Below are positions 1 through 11,885 of a DNA stretch of 64,000 bases, piece after piece. The DNA is taken from assembly GCA_037179335.1 (NCBI GenBank), contig JAKZHN010000013.1, positions 434,001 through 498,000 of the forward strand, written 5' to 3'. The notes beneath the pieces are model-generated. The model ran no database searches. It worked only from the letters and a program-made list of their open reading frames with translations, and had not been told where the DNA came from. The stretch's first letter is position 1, and each line of letters begins with the position of its first letter. A program made the translations under genes and the position numbers. This stretch comes from Cyclaneusma minus (taxonomy: Eukaryota; Ascomycota; Leotiomycetes; Marthamycetales; Marthamycetaceae).

Positions 1-150
1 AAGTCTCTGTTGACCAGAGCACCTATCACCTTTTAATATTCCCACACGGAGACGTTGACCGTCGATCTACACTTTCCTTGCCTTCTACTTAGACAGCGCA
101 CAAGCAACAAACCAACACAGCAGCCCGTCTTCGCTCATTGGATTTTCGAG

Positions 151-3078
151 ATGGCGTCCTTCGATTTCATTCTTCCAGCCACCACTTACAGACCACCCTC
201 CCCCACGCAGGCTCGTGGACGGCGGAGGTCTCTTAATACCATAATAGAGGAGGCTGAGGAGTCGATCCGGGACAGCATTGCTTCGATGCAATCAACTCAG
301 TGGAAGTTGAACGTATCGAACCTGTCGAACCTGTCGAACGTGCCGAACGTGCCGAGCGTGCCGGACGACTCTCCGGATCGACCGAACTGGCTTTCACCCC
401 TGAGTGATCACTTTCCAACACCTCGGGGAGTTCATTTCATGCGAGCTCCAACACTTGACTCACCATCTTCCGCTTCCGAAAGCGCTTCGCCGTCATCCTC
501 AGCTCCTTGGACACGGAACAGTTACAGCACCAACACTACCGACTTTGACGACCTATACGACGTGTCTGATGATGAGCGGAATCGAAGGAAGTCTGCGGCC
601 GCGGAAAGAACTCGCATACGACGACAAAGTGCCGCTTCCTCCCGCCGCTCGTCAGGGGCAAGTCATACTTCTCTGCCAGCCCTAGTCATCCCCAACAATG
701 GCAACACTGGAGGTGGAGATCGTTGGCCAGGAGTAGCAGCATTCAAGATGATGTCGTCGCCAATTCCACCGACACCTCCACCCAAGATCCCAATGTCTCC
801 CGCCGTCTTCTCATACTTAGCATCGATGGAAGTTCCGTCTTGTTCAAATCCTCCCTCCCTTGATGGAAGCATGACTTCAGAGCAGATGGCAGCAATGTCA
901 GCCCCAGCAACCCCTGAGGTCGGCAACGACGAAGTTGATGTTCGCAGAAGTGGGCATTGGGACGATGATGGTGGTGTACAACTTCAACCGGAAGCATTGG
1001 CAACCCTTCAAGCAATTGCTGGTCATGATACCTACGATCGTCACACCGAACATATCATCGAGGTCCCTCCACAGTCACCAATGCGAGAAATGCAGCAAAG
1101 CCCTCCCAGACTGAACACCAACATCCATCGCAACGACTCGATCGTCTTGTCGCCAGATACTCAAAGGTCCTTGAATGATCTGACCCGACTTGAGATTCCT
1201 TCTCCTGGAGGTTTCTTCTCGGCCTTGCCTACTAACGCCAGACACACTTGGCATCTGGTCTCAGCATCACCTTACGAGCCAAACCCACCGTCCTCCACCA
1301 CTGCAGAGCATTTCTACAAGACACCATGGTCATCAGCCCCAGTCGAGCGTATCGTCGAGGTTTCAGAGACTATGTCTGATGGCATTCCCACTGCCCGACC
1401 GCAAGCCAAGCAGTTCGACTCAGACTCAACCATCCGTCCCACTGTACGACCTGACATCCAACACATCGATTCTGATGAGACCATCACCGCTATCCCAGCT
1501 GCCACTTCTCCTGTCGAAGACATTGTAGCAACGGAGATCCTTACTGGATACGATGAAAATTACGGCAAAAAGATCAGCAACACTGCAGCTGTCAATCTCG
1601 ACCGAACCAACATGTGGCTTTCAGCACAAACCGACTACTTGGCCGCTTTGATCAACCCCCCAGAAGCTCGAGACGATGAAGTAGCCCTCAAACGACGCTC
1701 CACCATCCACCAAACCAAGAAAGTCGCCGCAATCCTCTCCCCATCCACAACCGGCATCCCTCCCATGCCCACCATCCCCAAGAAATCCGTCCGCTTCTCA
1801 GAAATCGTCCAACAGCGCCCCATTTCCTTCGCCGTCCCCCTTCCCGCCATCCGCCAAGAGTCAGCCTACTACCGCGCCTTCCAGCACCTCCTCGCCGCCT
1901 CCCGCCCCCGCGACGTCTTCGTCCACCGCACCCCCCGCTTCGAAGCCCTCCAAGCCTCCCGCATCTCCTTCACCCTCTCCCACCGCAATCAACTCCTCGG
2001 CCGCTACCAACTCTCCGCTCTTCCCTGTTCGCCCAAACGTCGCATGTCTGCAAATGTAGCCCGCGGCGACGAATTTACCCCCGACGACCCGGCGAAATTT
2101 AAGCGCGAGAAGGAATTCGAAGCTAAATTGCAAATGCGCGCTGCGGTGTGGAACGTGCAAGCTATCAAATTGCTTAATGGTGGACGGTTACTTTGCGCTC
2201 CTGTTGCAAAGAGGCTTGCGAGACTTTCGAGCATGGGTCCTACCACCTCCGGCGCACCGCGCGACCGTGCAAGGATTTTGGACTTGGGAGGCAATGCTAC
2301 TTGTGATTGGGCATGGTATTGCGCCGCCGAATACCCAAACACGAAAGTCTACACAGTGACAACCCACAGTATCCGCCAACTCAGCAACAGCAACATTCAC
2401 GGCCCCAAGAACCATCGTTCGGTTTACGTGGACAAGCTTGTTAAGCTGCCGTTCCGCGATGCGCAGTTTGATCTGATTAATGCACGATATGTATACAGTA
2501 TCTTACGTGCCTCTGGGGAAAACGGCGAAGATGAGTGGGCAGGCTGTTTGAAAGAATGCATGCGCGTGCTCAAACCAGGCGGTTACATTGAATTCAGCTT
2601 GTTAGATTCGGACTTGGTGAATGCGGGACCGCTGGGGCAGGCGAAGAGCGTGGAGTTTGGCTTGATGCTTAAAACGCTGGGCTATGATCCTTGTCCCACT
2701 AAATCATGGATTGGGAGACTGAGGGCAGCGGGGTTTGAAAATGTGAAGAGGGCGTGGGTGGTGCTGCCCATGGGGACGAAGACGCAGGGATGGGGTGATG
2801 TGTGTAGGGATAGTAGGGGGGTGGAGAGGAAGGTGGTGCTGGAGGCGATGGTGCAGGGGAGTACGGGGGAGGTGGCGCCGGTGACGGGGTTGGTTGGGGG
2901 GTGGGCGTGGGAGAGGTGGATGGTGAAGGGGGCGATGGAGATGAGGGGGAAGAGGGGCTGTGAGGGGGCGGATAGCGGGGGGTTGTGGGAGGGGGTTAGT
3001 GAGGTGGTGGAGGAGGGGAGGAAGTGTGGGGCGGGGTGGAGGACGCTGAATGGGTGGGCGAGGAAGCCGTTGGTTTGA
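151..3078 (+). CDS. SAM-dependent methyltransferase domain protein with long disordered N-terminus
   Basis: Single open frame. I start it at the first ATG (151, context TTCGAGATGGCG), giving about 975 residues; the frame is open upstream but has no earlier ATG. The first ~650 residues are low-complexity and Ser/Pro/Thr-rich with no recognised domain. The C-terminal third carries a class I methyltransferase fold: motif I RILDLGGNAT near residue 706, an acidic stretch LPFRDAQFDLINARYVYSIL near 766, and the post-motif VLKPGGYIEF near 807. Motif I has GGN where many relatives have GxG. Proteins of this layout are common in filamentous ascomycetes; the substrate is unknown. It could be a regulatory methyltransferase or a diverged non-catalytic one. 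The last ~300 bp are strongly G-rich on the coding strand. The domain call is firm; a specific function is not supported. Confidence 0.85.
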   Translation: MASFDFILPATTYRPPSPTQARGRRRSLNTIIEEAEESIRDSIASMQSTQWKLNVSNLSNLSNVPNVPSVPDDSPDRPNWLSPLSDHFPTPRGVHFMRAPTLDSPSSASESASPSSSAPWTRNSYSTNTTDFDDLYDVSDDERNRRKSAAAERTRIRRQSAASSRRSSGASHTSLPALVIPNNGNTGGGDRWPGVAAFKMMSSPIPPTPPPKIPMSPAVFSYLASMEVPSCSNPPSLDGSMTSEQMAAMSAPATPEVGNDEVDVRRSGHWDDDGGVQLQPEALATLQAIAGHDTYDRHTEHIIEVPPQSPMREMQQSPPRLNTNIHRNDSIVLSPDTQRSLNDLTRLEIPSPGGFFSALPTNARHTWHLVSASPYEPNPPSSTTAEHFYKTPWSSAPVERIVEVSETMSDGIPTARPQAKQFDSDSTIRPTVRPDIQHIDSDETITAIPAATSPVEDIVATEILTGYDENYGKKISNTAAVNLDRTNMWLSAQTDYLAALINPPEARDDEVALKRRSTIHQTKKVAAILSPSTTGIPPMPTIPKKSVRFSEIVQQRPISFAVPLPAIRQESAYYRAFQHLLAASRPRDVFVHRTPRFEALQASRISFTLSHRNQLLGRYQLSALPCSPKRRMSANVARGDEFTPDDPAKFKREKEFEAKLQMRAAVWNVQAIKLLNGGRLLCAPVAKRLARLSSMGPTTSGAPRDRARILDLGGNATCDWAWYCAAEYPNTKVYTVTTHSIRQLSNSNIHGPKNHRSVYVDKLVKLPFRDAQFDLINARYVYSILRASGENGEDEWAGCLKECMRVLKPGGYIEFSLLDSDLVNAGPLGQAKSVEFGLMLKTLGYDPCPTKSWIGRLRAAGFENVKRAWVVLPMGTKTQGWGDVCRDSRGVERKVVLEAMVQGSTGEVAPVTGLVGGWAWERWMVKGAMEMRGKRGCEGADSGGLWEGVSEVVEEGRKCGAGWRTLNGWARKPLV

Positions 3079-6000
3079 GGGGAGGGGGGGTTGTGTGAGG
3101 AATGTTTTGGGGGTGAGAGGAAGGGTTTGGATGCATGGGGTTGTTGTCTTGTATCTGAGGAAGGCGATGGTAGGAGAACGATTTGCATGAGTTGAACAGT
3201 GAATGGACCAATGGTTTAGGCATGTGGTCAGTAGGGGTTGGACAAGGGGACATTTGGGTGGTTTCTTGTCGAGTTTGTAGCCAGATTGAATGAATGATGT
3301 AAGCTACAGGAGAACGAGGGATGGGCAGGCATCGGTGAAAGGGTGGCCGTTCGTACTAAGTAGATACCCCCAGATACCCCAAATCAGAATGAAGCATCAT
3401 TCAACCACAACCATCATGCCCTAACCATATGGTGATATACCAAGTGCCTATCTCAATCTGCAATCCCGGAAGCTCTAATCTCCTCCGTGGAAGGTGCTCA
3501 TAGCCACGTTCTCAGCTTCTGGAGTGTGACAGTGTCCCCTTCAACACGTTGCCTAGCCACCTCATGCGAAGACTTGAACCATCAGCCTATCCGAGATTCT
3601 TGCTACTCATGATTCCTTCCACCTCGACATCAGTACCTTCCCTTATTCTGAGAGGCAATCGAGGTCCTCAATCCAACGACATGCAACAAAACCTGCCCAT
3701 CTTCATCCGAGCATGCGAGGCTGTTTTTGTAGCACGTCGACGTCGAGTTGGCATGGATGTACACCAACTGAAGCGTGTTCTCGTTCTCATTTGTTATACG
3801 TTGAGTTGAAGCAGACAGGCCGCTTGCCATTACTGTCTTTGATAAGTGATAGATAACTGTAGTCTTGGTTTGTTGCACGTCGGCGTTGGTAGGGGGGCTT
3901 CTGTAGGCCATTGGCGCTGAGTAAAGGACTATATGGAAGTTTGTGATGGGGTTCAGACCTGGGTTTTGTTGCATATTGCGAGAATGTGAAATCTGCGTCG
4001 TTGATTTCGGTGCTTGGTCGATGTGCATCAAAACTTAACCGTCGATGTCGGATACGACTAGGTTTTTCTTGCATATCGCAGAAATGGAAGTCGGAAGCTA
4101 GGTGATTGTGAAAGATCATGAAGGAAGCTTGAATCACAGAACTGCTGTGCTAGTGGCTCGTGATATGTATGAGTCTTGGGGGAAGTGCAGTCATGGAATA
4201 TGTTATTGTCGGAAGGAAAGAAATCGAGGGGTATGAGCAGAAGAAGCATAAGGTCTCAGTTCAAAGCCCCCCGTCGCCATCTCGTCTTTTTCCTCGAGGG
4301 CTAGTCCCGCCGTGCTTCAAGTGTAGTATGTCGATTGGCATCCCGTCCTTGCCTCGTCAGTTTTCTAGCAAACTTTCTGTTCGTCTGCTTTGGGTCGCCA
4401 CTGTGGCTTCGGGCCTTCGGCTCGGTGTCGACTTTTGGTGGTTTTGAACGGTGGTTTTCTGTGATGAGGCAGGGGTTAGGTGATACTGTATTCTGAGGTT
4501 CAAAAGGGGTTAGATTTGCGAGCCCGAGTGGAAGGACCAAGGACTTGTAGCTCAATCCTGTCTAACACCGCCAAGTTATGCTTGATCGGCTTGGGTCTTC
4601 TCAGCCGCTGCGGGATATAGCGGTTGTCAAGTTTGGTCATACTTCGATAATCGATATCAGAACCTACAGTGAGCCGTGGCTACGGCTCTGCAGATGATGT
4701 CTAGATTGGCGATCCATGGGGCTGGGTCAGTGTCACTAGGATGTCAGACTTTATTGAAACTGCGTCCTCCCGTTTTCGAGTCACATGGCCGCAGGGATGG
4801 TCTAAGTCATCCATGGGTTTTGCTTGGGTATATACGAGGAGCCGGTGGCCACGGAAAAGAGCATATACGACTATACCTGCCATCTTTGTCCTACGGTGTA
4901 TAGTGGGACAACATTAACAAAAAGTCTACATACACTATACCGGCCCTAGATCTTATGTTGGTCGAAGACTCGAAGTTATGAGAAAGAGATCTAGATAATC
5001 GAGAGAATACCAAGTAAATGGGATGAATAGATCAAGACATAAGGAAGCATTAGGGCAGTAGGATTACTAGCAAGAAGATGCTGTGCTCTCACTTCTGACT
5101 ACCTCATTTTCAAGAACTAGCCAGAGCCTCGTTTCGTGAAATCTGGAAGCTCACCATCTCAACTCCCGTTCCGTCTCAAGTCATCAGACTTCTTGGAAGC
5201 TCAGAACGGATATTTTTGGCGACCGAAAAGGTGTAGCGAGTACTGGTGGAAGAACCTGGAAGAGTCATGACCAGTCGATCCTATGTAGCTTCGTAGAAGA
5301 GGAGCAGGGTTTCTATCAAGCCCCCGCGGTGTTCAACACTGGCCGGAGATCAGAATCCGTAGCCATTCATACTAGGGTGAACCGTCGGCCAAGACGGCTG
5401 GAGCCTGGGCAGAGATAGAAACTGGTAAGCCTGTTACTTCACCAGCTGGACTGAAACCCAGTCATTCAAGTCACGGGTTTTCCTTCGGAGGCTTGGCTGT
5501 CTGTTGGTCCTCCATACTGGATTTTGGCTTGGGGATTTGAAACTTGTAATAGACGATGGTCCTGCGGGATGAAACTGGAGATTGAAGAGACAGTGAGCAA
5601 TCTGGGGTTTCTCTTCTCCTCCCGCTTCAACTTACCAGGCACCAAAGAGACAGACATTGTCACGTAACAGAAATCATACCTGGATATTGGATTGGATTAC
5701 TGCAGTTGTGGAGGCTGAAGAGTTTGAACGGATAATAGCCTCATCATGTAGGGTAGTCCCAACATGGAAAGGCCTGCCGGCTTGACGGCGTCAGCGGCTA
5801 AGAGACGGCTTGGACCGTACCTTATTTAGACGCCGTGAAACATTGTCTCTGAATCCCACGAACCAGTCGCAATTCCTGAACATGCCACGGAGCTGGCACG
5901 GACGGCCCAACAAATTCAGTGTTCAGAGAAAAGATGTGGTGTTCACAACTTGACACCAAGAATAGCCGACATGGTGTTTCTCGACAGATTCTGACTAGGA

Positions 6001-8284
6001 AAGTTCTTTTTTTACGTCAAATTCGGTGCCAGGCCGTTCTTTGCATCCTGTCGCCAGTTCCAAGTCCATGGTAAGGACTAGAGTACAGAAAAGTACTTTA
6101 CACAGACGAAAAAAAGGGATGGGATGTTTCAGATATAGGGTATCATACTAACGCCCATTCGACTAAAGCGACGCTCCTCAGCATGAAATTGTCAAGAACC
6201 ACTTTCCTGCCGTCGAAATTAACTTTCTTCTCAGCCTGCTTCCCATGAACGGACACAGTGGGATTGCGGGGAATCCTGGTCTGGTGTGGTACAGGGAAAC
6301 CAAGTCTGGGCACCGAAGCCTTTGGCGAACGACCAAGCCATCTCGACGACATATCGACACACACCCGGACAATAACGCAGCCAACCGAGCCAGTCAAGCC
6401 CCGGTCAAGCCCAACTTCCAACCAGCCGTCGAACAGGCCCTGCCGAAAGGCCTAAAATGACGGGAAGGCTGGATGACACGCCGCAAAGGCGAAAGATGCA
6501 AGCCACTTCGACTCTCTTCAAGCCTGACCCTTGAGCTTCGTCGTCGGACTCGTGGATGCTGCGCCCTGCTGCAACATTCGTGGAATTCTCCGCCAGAACG
6601 TGGAATGGACATTTGGATTTCAGCCTCCGACCTCCGAAGACTCCATCGTGGGATTGCTCTGCCACTACATCACTTGTGTAGCATCGTGGGTGCTGCGCCG
6701 AGCGGCGCGCCTGATTTCTCCTTTCCGGGTGCATCGGAGCCTGCCATCCGTCCCGTTCGAGCCTTCAGCTCCCCAAGGGTCAGAAACAGCTGTCAGTCGT
6801 CAGATTTCAGGACCTCATCGAGATGAGATCGAGATAGTCTTGGCCTCTACGGGTACTCGCATTCGATTTCAGGGACCCATCGTTTGCAGGACAATGAAGG
6901 CGAAGCTGCAACCTTCCTGTTTGGCGTTTTTCGTACGATTCGACCGCAACTTGGCTTCTTCGAGCAGACCACTACTGAGCAGCCACTGTCGAAATGGCGG
7001 ATGATATTGTGTTTCATAGGGCGCAGCGCCTTCTCAGTGTTTCTTTCAAGTCCTCCGATTGCAACGTCGGGGGTTGTGTCCAAGCTGAAGTTTTGAACGT
7101 CTTGAGACCTGGCAGTTGAACACAAGTGCGACCTTGGGGATAGGAAGTGCTACTTCCGGCAAAACTTGAAGTCTCAAGCCATCAGCCATACAAACGGATT
7201 TCTAATCGATAATCGAGTGGGACAGAGTATGGTCAGCTCCGTTTGCTCTCCGGTCAAGTTCTTTTTTGAATAAGAGAAGCCTCTTGGTATTCGGCGAGAA
7301 TAAGTGGAGTTTTCGTCAAGTTTACCGATTCACGGCCCCTATTATCCGCTTTACCCCAGTTTTTTAATTTCCCGAACACCTCATGGCAATCTCATTTTCC
7401 CATCTTTTATATCCGAAAGTCCTGCAGGTACGCATGTCATAAGTGGGGCGTGCGATGGCCACGTCCTGTAGGATCTGCGCGGGGCACCGGACGATGAATG
7501 CGGTTCCACAATAGGTGACAGATCTGAACTCCACAATAATAAGGTCACCGTCAAGGTGGCAAGGATTCAATTATGCTGACCATCACTTATGCACGGTTCC
7601 TAGGCTAGTGCAAAGAACCGGGGACTTTGTAGATCCCAATATGGAAGATTCGGTAGCGAGCATCCTGGAAGCGCGGCCCGTCAACTCATCCCGTCATATC
7701 AGACGATCTATACAGATATTCTTGGACCATCAGCTCATCAACGTCGCAACAGTTTGTGTCTCCATAGTCTGTGTTCCCAGAGATTCCTTCTGTTCCGTTT
7801 TCATGAAAGCTGATGTGAACGGTTAGCCCGGAATGGCCAAGTCTAGGCGTTAAGCCACGCTTTCAATGTCCAACGACCTCGTCACTCAGCCCAGGGGATG
7901 AATGCTACACACATATCCACACGTGGCTGGCTACTTGCTTGAACTGCAGACACGCATGACAGCGCGGCGTCTACATGGCGCCCGGCACAAGACCTTAGAC
8001 AATGTTCTGACCGCACGTTTCTGAGAGAATACGACGTGTTGTGGATGTTGCGGAGCCAAGTTCTGCTCAATCATGTATTGGCATCAGTGGCAAAGCTCGT
8101 CTGGAACATCAGTTCATCTGCACCTGTAAACCAAATCCTGGAAAAGTACCCACCGGGCATATGTCTCTTTTAGGCAAAATATCCGCTTCCCGGATCTCAA
8201 TATTGGATCTCGAGCCAAGAGTTCTCGACAAGGTTCTTGGAAATCTCCATCCCAAAACTCCGACGTCAAGCTGACAGAAACAGA
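3079..8284. other. Gene-poor intergenic stretch
   Basis: About 5.2 kb between the methyltransferase gene and the hydrophobin promoter. Only short, overlapping frames on both strands are present and none shows a recognisable domain, signal peptide or intron-linked continuation. The beginning (3079-3260) is G-rich and is probably the 3' UTR of the upstream gene. Short direct repeats such as AGATACCCC occur near 3363. I see no transposon termini, tRNA or rRNA here. Confidence 0.5.
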
Positions 8285-8292
8285 TATATAAA
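8285..8292 (+). promoter_or_regulatory. TATA box of the Ser/Thr-rich hydrophobin gene
   Basis: TATATAAA lies about 150 bp upstream of the ATG at 8443 and is followed by a long C/T-rich leader (8293-8440), typical of highly expressed filamentous-fungal genes. It supports the chosen start and strong expression. Confidence 0.65.
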
Positions 8293-8442
8293 CCTCTATT
8301 CCCATCTCTCCAAATCTTCTTTTCAACCAGCTCATCATCCACTCACTCACAATCCAAACAGTCAATCACTCCACCCTTCGCTTCTTCAAACCACTCTTTC
8401 GACTCTTCCAAGTCCTTCAAAAACCCAACCCCAACCTTCAAG

Positions 8443-9092
8443 ATGCAGTTCTCCAAAATCGTTGCTCTCGTCGCCGCCATGGCCGTTGGCGTTGCCGCCC
8501 TCCCAGGCCAAGGTAAGCCAACCACCAGCGACTCCTGCGGCGCCGCGCCCCCTTCCAGCTCTTCCACCTGGGTCGCTCCCTCTTCCAGCTCTTCCAGCTG
8601 GAAGACCAGCACCACTGCCAAGAGCACTGCCAAGAGCTCCAGCACTGCGAAGGCCTCTACTTCTTCCAAGGCCTCCAGCACCAGCTCCAAGGCTGACAAG
8701 ACGACTTCTTCTGCTACAGCCACTGGCACCGGCTCCGGCTCCGGCTCCAGCGTAAGTCCCATTTCCCCCGATGAGTTCCTCCGGAACGTGGCAGGTTGCT
8801 GATTGAGGAAATAGTACACTTGCTCCAACGACTCTACCTCCATCTGCTGCTCCACCAGCACCATTGGTCTTCAGTGCATCCTGTCCTCCCTCTTGGGCAC
8901 GACCTGCACCAACGAGCAGTTGTGCTGCCAGAACATTGGCAACGGCGACCAGACCTGCACCAACCAGGACGGTACCACCATCCCCATCAGCATCCCCATC
9001 AGCATCTCCATGTAAGTATTCCACACTTCCCTCCCTCCACAGTTCCACTCTGCATCACTTCCAAAAACTGACGCCATCATCACAGCTTGTAA
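8443..9092 (+). CDS. Hydrophobin-like secreted protein with Ser/Thr-rich N-terminal extension
   Basis: Three exons, 8443-8751, 8815-9011 and 9086-9092, with GTAAGT donors and introns of 63 and 74 bp, give 170 residues. Residues 1-20 form a signal peptide (MQFSKIVALVAAMAVGVAAL). A Ser/Thr/Lys/Ala-rich, probably O-glycosylated segment follows to about residue 103. Exon 2 encodes the eight-cysteine hydrophobin pattern C-x7-CC-x8-C-x9-C-x5-CC-x9-C. C1-C2 and C5-C6 spacings fit class I, but the C3-C4 loop of 8 is shorter than class I and also below the class II value of 11. One extra Cys lies near residue 30. Hydrophobins coat aerial hyphae and spores with amphipathic monolayers at the cell surface. 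The last exon encodes only the final residues, so the 3' splice is the least certain part. A non-hydrophobin cysteine-rich wall protein is the main alternative. Confidence 0.78.
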
Positions 9093-10513
9093 AGACCTCG
9101 CCACTCAGCGCCTGGTATCGTAGACGGAAGAGAAGAGTAGTTGGTTGTTAAAAGCAAGGATGGGATGAAAAACGGCCTGATTTTGCGGGAAAAAAAACGA
9201 CCATCACGACATTCCTTTTGCAGTGTTCTTTAGTTCTTGGTCAGCGAGGGGCCCCAGGGAATGGAGGATTTCAAACTTATTTCTTTTAACTGGAATTTTC
9301 GTGGAAACTCTATAGCAAGCAACAATCAAGGCCCGCGTTATTAGGCTACATACAGAAGTCTCAGAAACATGTATTTGTGACAGTGACAGTGACAATCAGA
9401 ACCTGACATCGTGTATTCAAGGCAGAGAAAGAAGGGCGATTTGAAGAGAGATTAATTGATTTGGGGAGGTGCTCGAAGAAATTACGAAGGGGTACTTGAA
9501 CTATACCAGTCCAGCTTGCCTGAACAATCTTTGCAAAATGTGTAAGACTGCAGAGGAATCGCAAAAGGAAAGAAATCGCCAAGAAAGGAGACTTGCCGAG
9601 TATCTTGCAAGATGAAAAGATCAATCTTTACTTTTTCGGGAAGTCGAACCTCCGTGACTACTATGTGCTGCTAGAAGTACACTACGGGGTGCCTATGTCA
9701 CTGAGCCATGTACCGGTATGAAACTATGAATCGTGGAATTTGAAGTCATTCTTTTGACAATTCGGATTGATATTTAGGAAGTGCGCTGCTTTTCGATCTC
9801 CTCTGAAGTCTTAACTTCTTACAACTGCCAAGAGGCTTCCGTTGAACAGCGCCCTCTTCACTGGAACTTCTTTCGACTGCTATCTCTCTGCTTCAGCTTC
9901 TCCTCCACCTCTTCGATTCCCTTACATCTCCCTTCCAACTTCACCTCAGGGGCAAAGACTCATCGAGGCCCATCCCACACCGGCTCAACCGCCAAGTCAA
10001 ACCCGCACTTCTCTCTCAACGGTAGTAAGTTCTTAGACACACAACCCTTTCCTCTTTCCCCTGAAAGTCCTACTCTCTTCTCCCGATTCTCAGCCACCTA
10101 GTAGACAGCGAAGACCGCAAAGCCAGATACCACCAGATGCTCCAAACCGAGCCACAAACAATCTCCATGATCATGTTTAACCATCATATACAACCTTTTT
10201 CTCTATATACCAACATGCCGACCTTTTCCGACCCAGAACCAAGCGATCTATCATCTTCCCAGCCAAAATCCCAATCTATCTACCTTATCTACCCCAAAGT
10301 TTTAACTGACCCCCGAAGGCTGAAACCCAAAGAAACACACCGTCCATCGAGTCTATATCCACAAAGTATACGGTGACCCCCGCCCCGCACCACCAGTTTT
10401 CCGACAAACCGGCCCCTCAACCATAAGCTCCATGTTCCTCTTCTCCTCCATCCCCTCCTCCCCTCCCTCCCTCTCTCCCTCCCCATGATCCCCATTCCTC
10501 AAAAATCTCTTAA

Positions 10514-11057
10514 TTATTCCATCGCAACCAACTCTTCCAAACATTTCTCCATGATCAATCTCAACACCGCCACCGCGCCCGGCACCAACCCAAACACCCC
10601 GCGGCCACCCATCATCTCAGACACCCTCTCCTCACCCTTCCCAAACACCTCCACAGCGCTCTCCAAATCCCCACCCCCCGGCGCCATCTCCGCCCGCGCA
10701 CGATCACACACCGCGCTTGCAGCCTCCGCATCCACAAGGTCGTCATCGCTCTTGCTAAGCTGCAACACCAATCAGTCTCACCGCCTCAGCAAACCCCTCA
10801 TACGGCTCCAGTTGATCCGCGCCATAATTGCCCAGTTCCAACGACGAGAGTCCCCAATCCAAACCTTCGTCAATGCTTGCTTCAACAACGCTCGCAACAC
10901 CCGCAACACTCTCTCGACGCGGCACAAAACCATCGTAAACGTGCGGTGCCAACGGCCTTAACGACACGCCCAGGTCGCATTCCGCCTCCCCAACGTCCGC
11001 AAAGCTCGCTCCAACAACATGCGCAACACTCGCCAGACTCGCAAAATTACCTCGACG
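10514..11057 (-). pseudogene. Possible broken coding remnant, unrecognised
   Basis: On the minus strand a pyrimidine-rich TTTTTTTGCAG acceptor-like site at 11058-11060 opens into about 95 codons of protein-like sequence (for example VSLRPLAPHVYDGFVPRRES) ending in a stop near 10755. A second frame, shifted by one base around 10770, continues for about 80 codons to 10514 with protein-like composition (SKSDDDLVDAEAASAVCDRA). The 22-nt GTGAG...GCAG between them is too short for an intron, so a frameshifted relic or a sequencing error is possible. I do not recognise the family, no credible first exon was found, and GC-rich noncoding DNA could mimic this. Confidence 0.25.
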
Positions 11058-11545
11058 CTGCAAAAAAACCATACAAATCAATAACCGTCGCCAATCCAAA
11101 AATCCAAAAAATTCAAAGAGGCAGGGGAAGCATACAGCCCAGCGCTGCCGCAGAAACAACCTTCCGATCCGCAGATCCAGCATGGGGAGAACCAGGAGCA
11201 GAAGGGGGAGGATAGAGATCGCTGAACCAGAATGTGGGCTATAAATGACTCTGCTCAGCAAATCATGTATGGGGAATCCAGGCCCAAGAGCTAAGAGACA
11301 CCAAATCCGTCCAACACCCGCACAAACACCAATCCTCTTTCCGTTTTGGAAAAGTTTCCGTGTAATATAAGCACCTTTGAGATCGGGCTGCATTGTTATA
11401 AAACATCGCAACTTGATATACACGCTCCAACATATGTACAGTTGCGAAGAATGCATAATGGCGACTTTTTCGGGCAGGTAGTAGTTCAGCGCCACCACCC
11501 CTTGAATGCGAGAATCCTCTTGAAAACTAGAAATCACTTTCAACC

Positions 11546-11568
11546 TTTTTTTTTTTTTTTTTTTTTTT
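11546..11568 (+). repeat. Poly-T tract (23 T)
   Basis: Uninterrupted run of 23 thymidines on the plus strand, downstream of the PEX5 stop. It could reflect a simple-sequence expansion or a reverse-transcribed poly-A remnant; no flanking retroelement is visible. Confidence 0.8.
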
Positions 11569-11885
11569 CCAAATCGGGCTCTGAAAATTCAATCGCCGAT
11601 TGAGGGATCAAAGTAGTCGTCGTACCAAACATGCGCCGTCGCCCCGCCGCCGTCACCACCACCACCACCACTCGCAGCAGCATCATCATCAGAAGAAGCG
11701 AAATTCCAACTTACAGGATAATCCGCCCGCACGCTCCCCCCCGCCTCCCACTCCCCATTCCAGTGTTCCGGAAAACTGCCTCTCCGCGCCTTCTCCTGCC
11801 CTTCCCTCCCACCATCCCCATGTATCGTACTCCCATGCATCTCATCCCCAGTTCCCAGTAGCAGCTCACCCTGTCCACCGGCGAG

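Larger units (their letters stand above)
9093..11885. other. Intergenic region between hydrophobin and PEX5
   Basis: Holds no confident gene. It contains the weak minus-strand coding candidate at 10514-11057, a tRNA-like A/B-box pair near 9639-9708 (rejected as a gene), C/T-rich stretches at 10380-10500, and a 23-base poly-T run at 11546-11568. The 11640-11885 segment is C-rich on the plus strand and is probably the PEX5 3' UTR. Confidence 0.45.

Noticed and set aside
9639..9708. Functional tRNA gene
   Set aside because: A- and B-box-like words are present but acceptor, D and T stems cannot be paired; kept only as a low-interest observation.
11589..11840. 83-codon minus-strand frame downstream of PEX5
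   Set aside because: Gly/Asp low-complexity, no splice link to PEX5, whose own C-terminus is complete at 11886.
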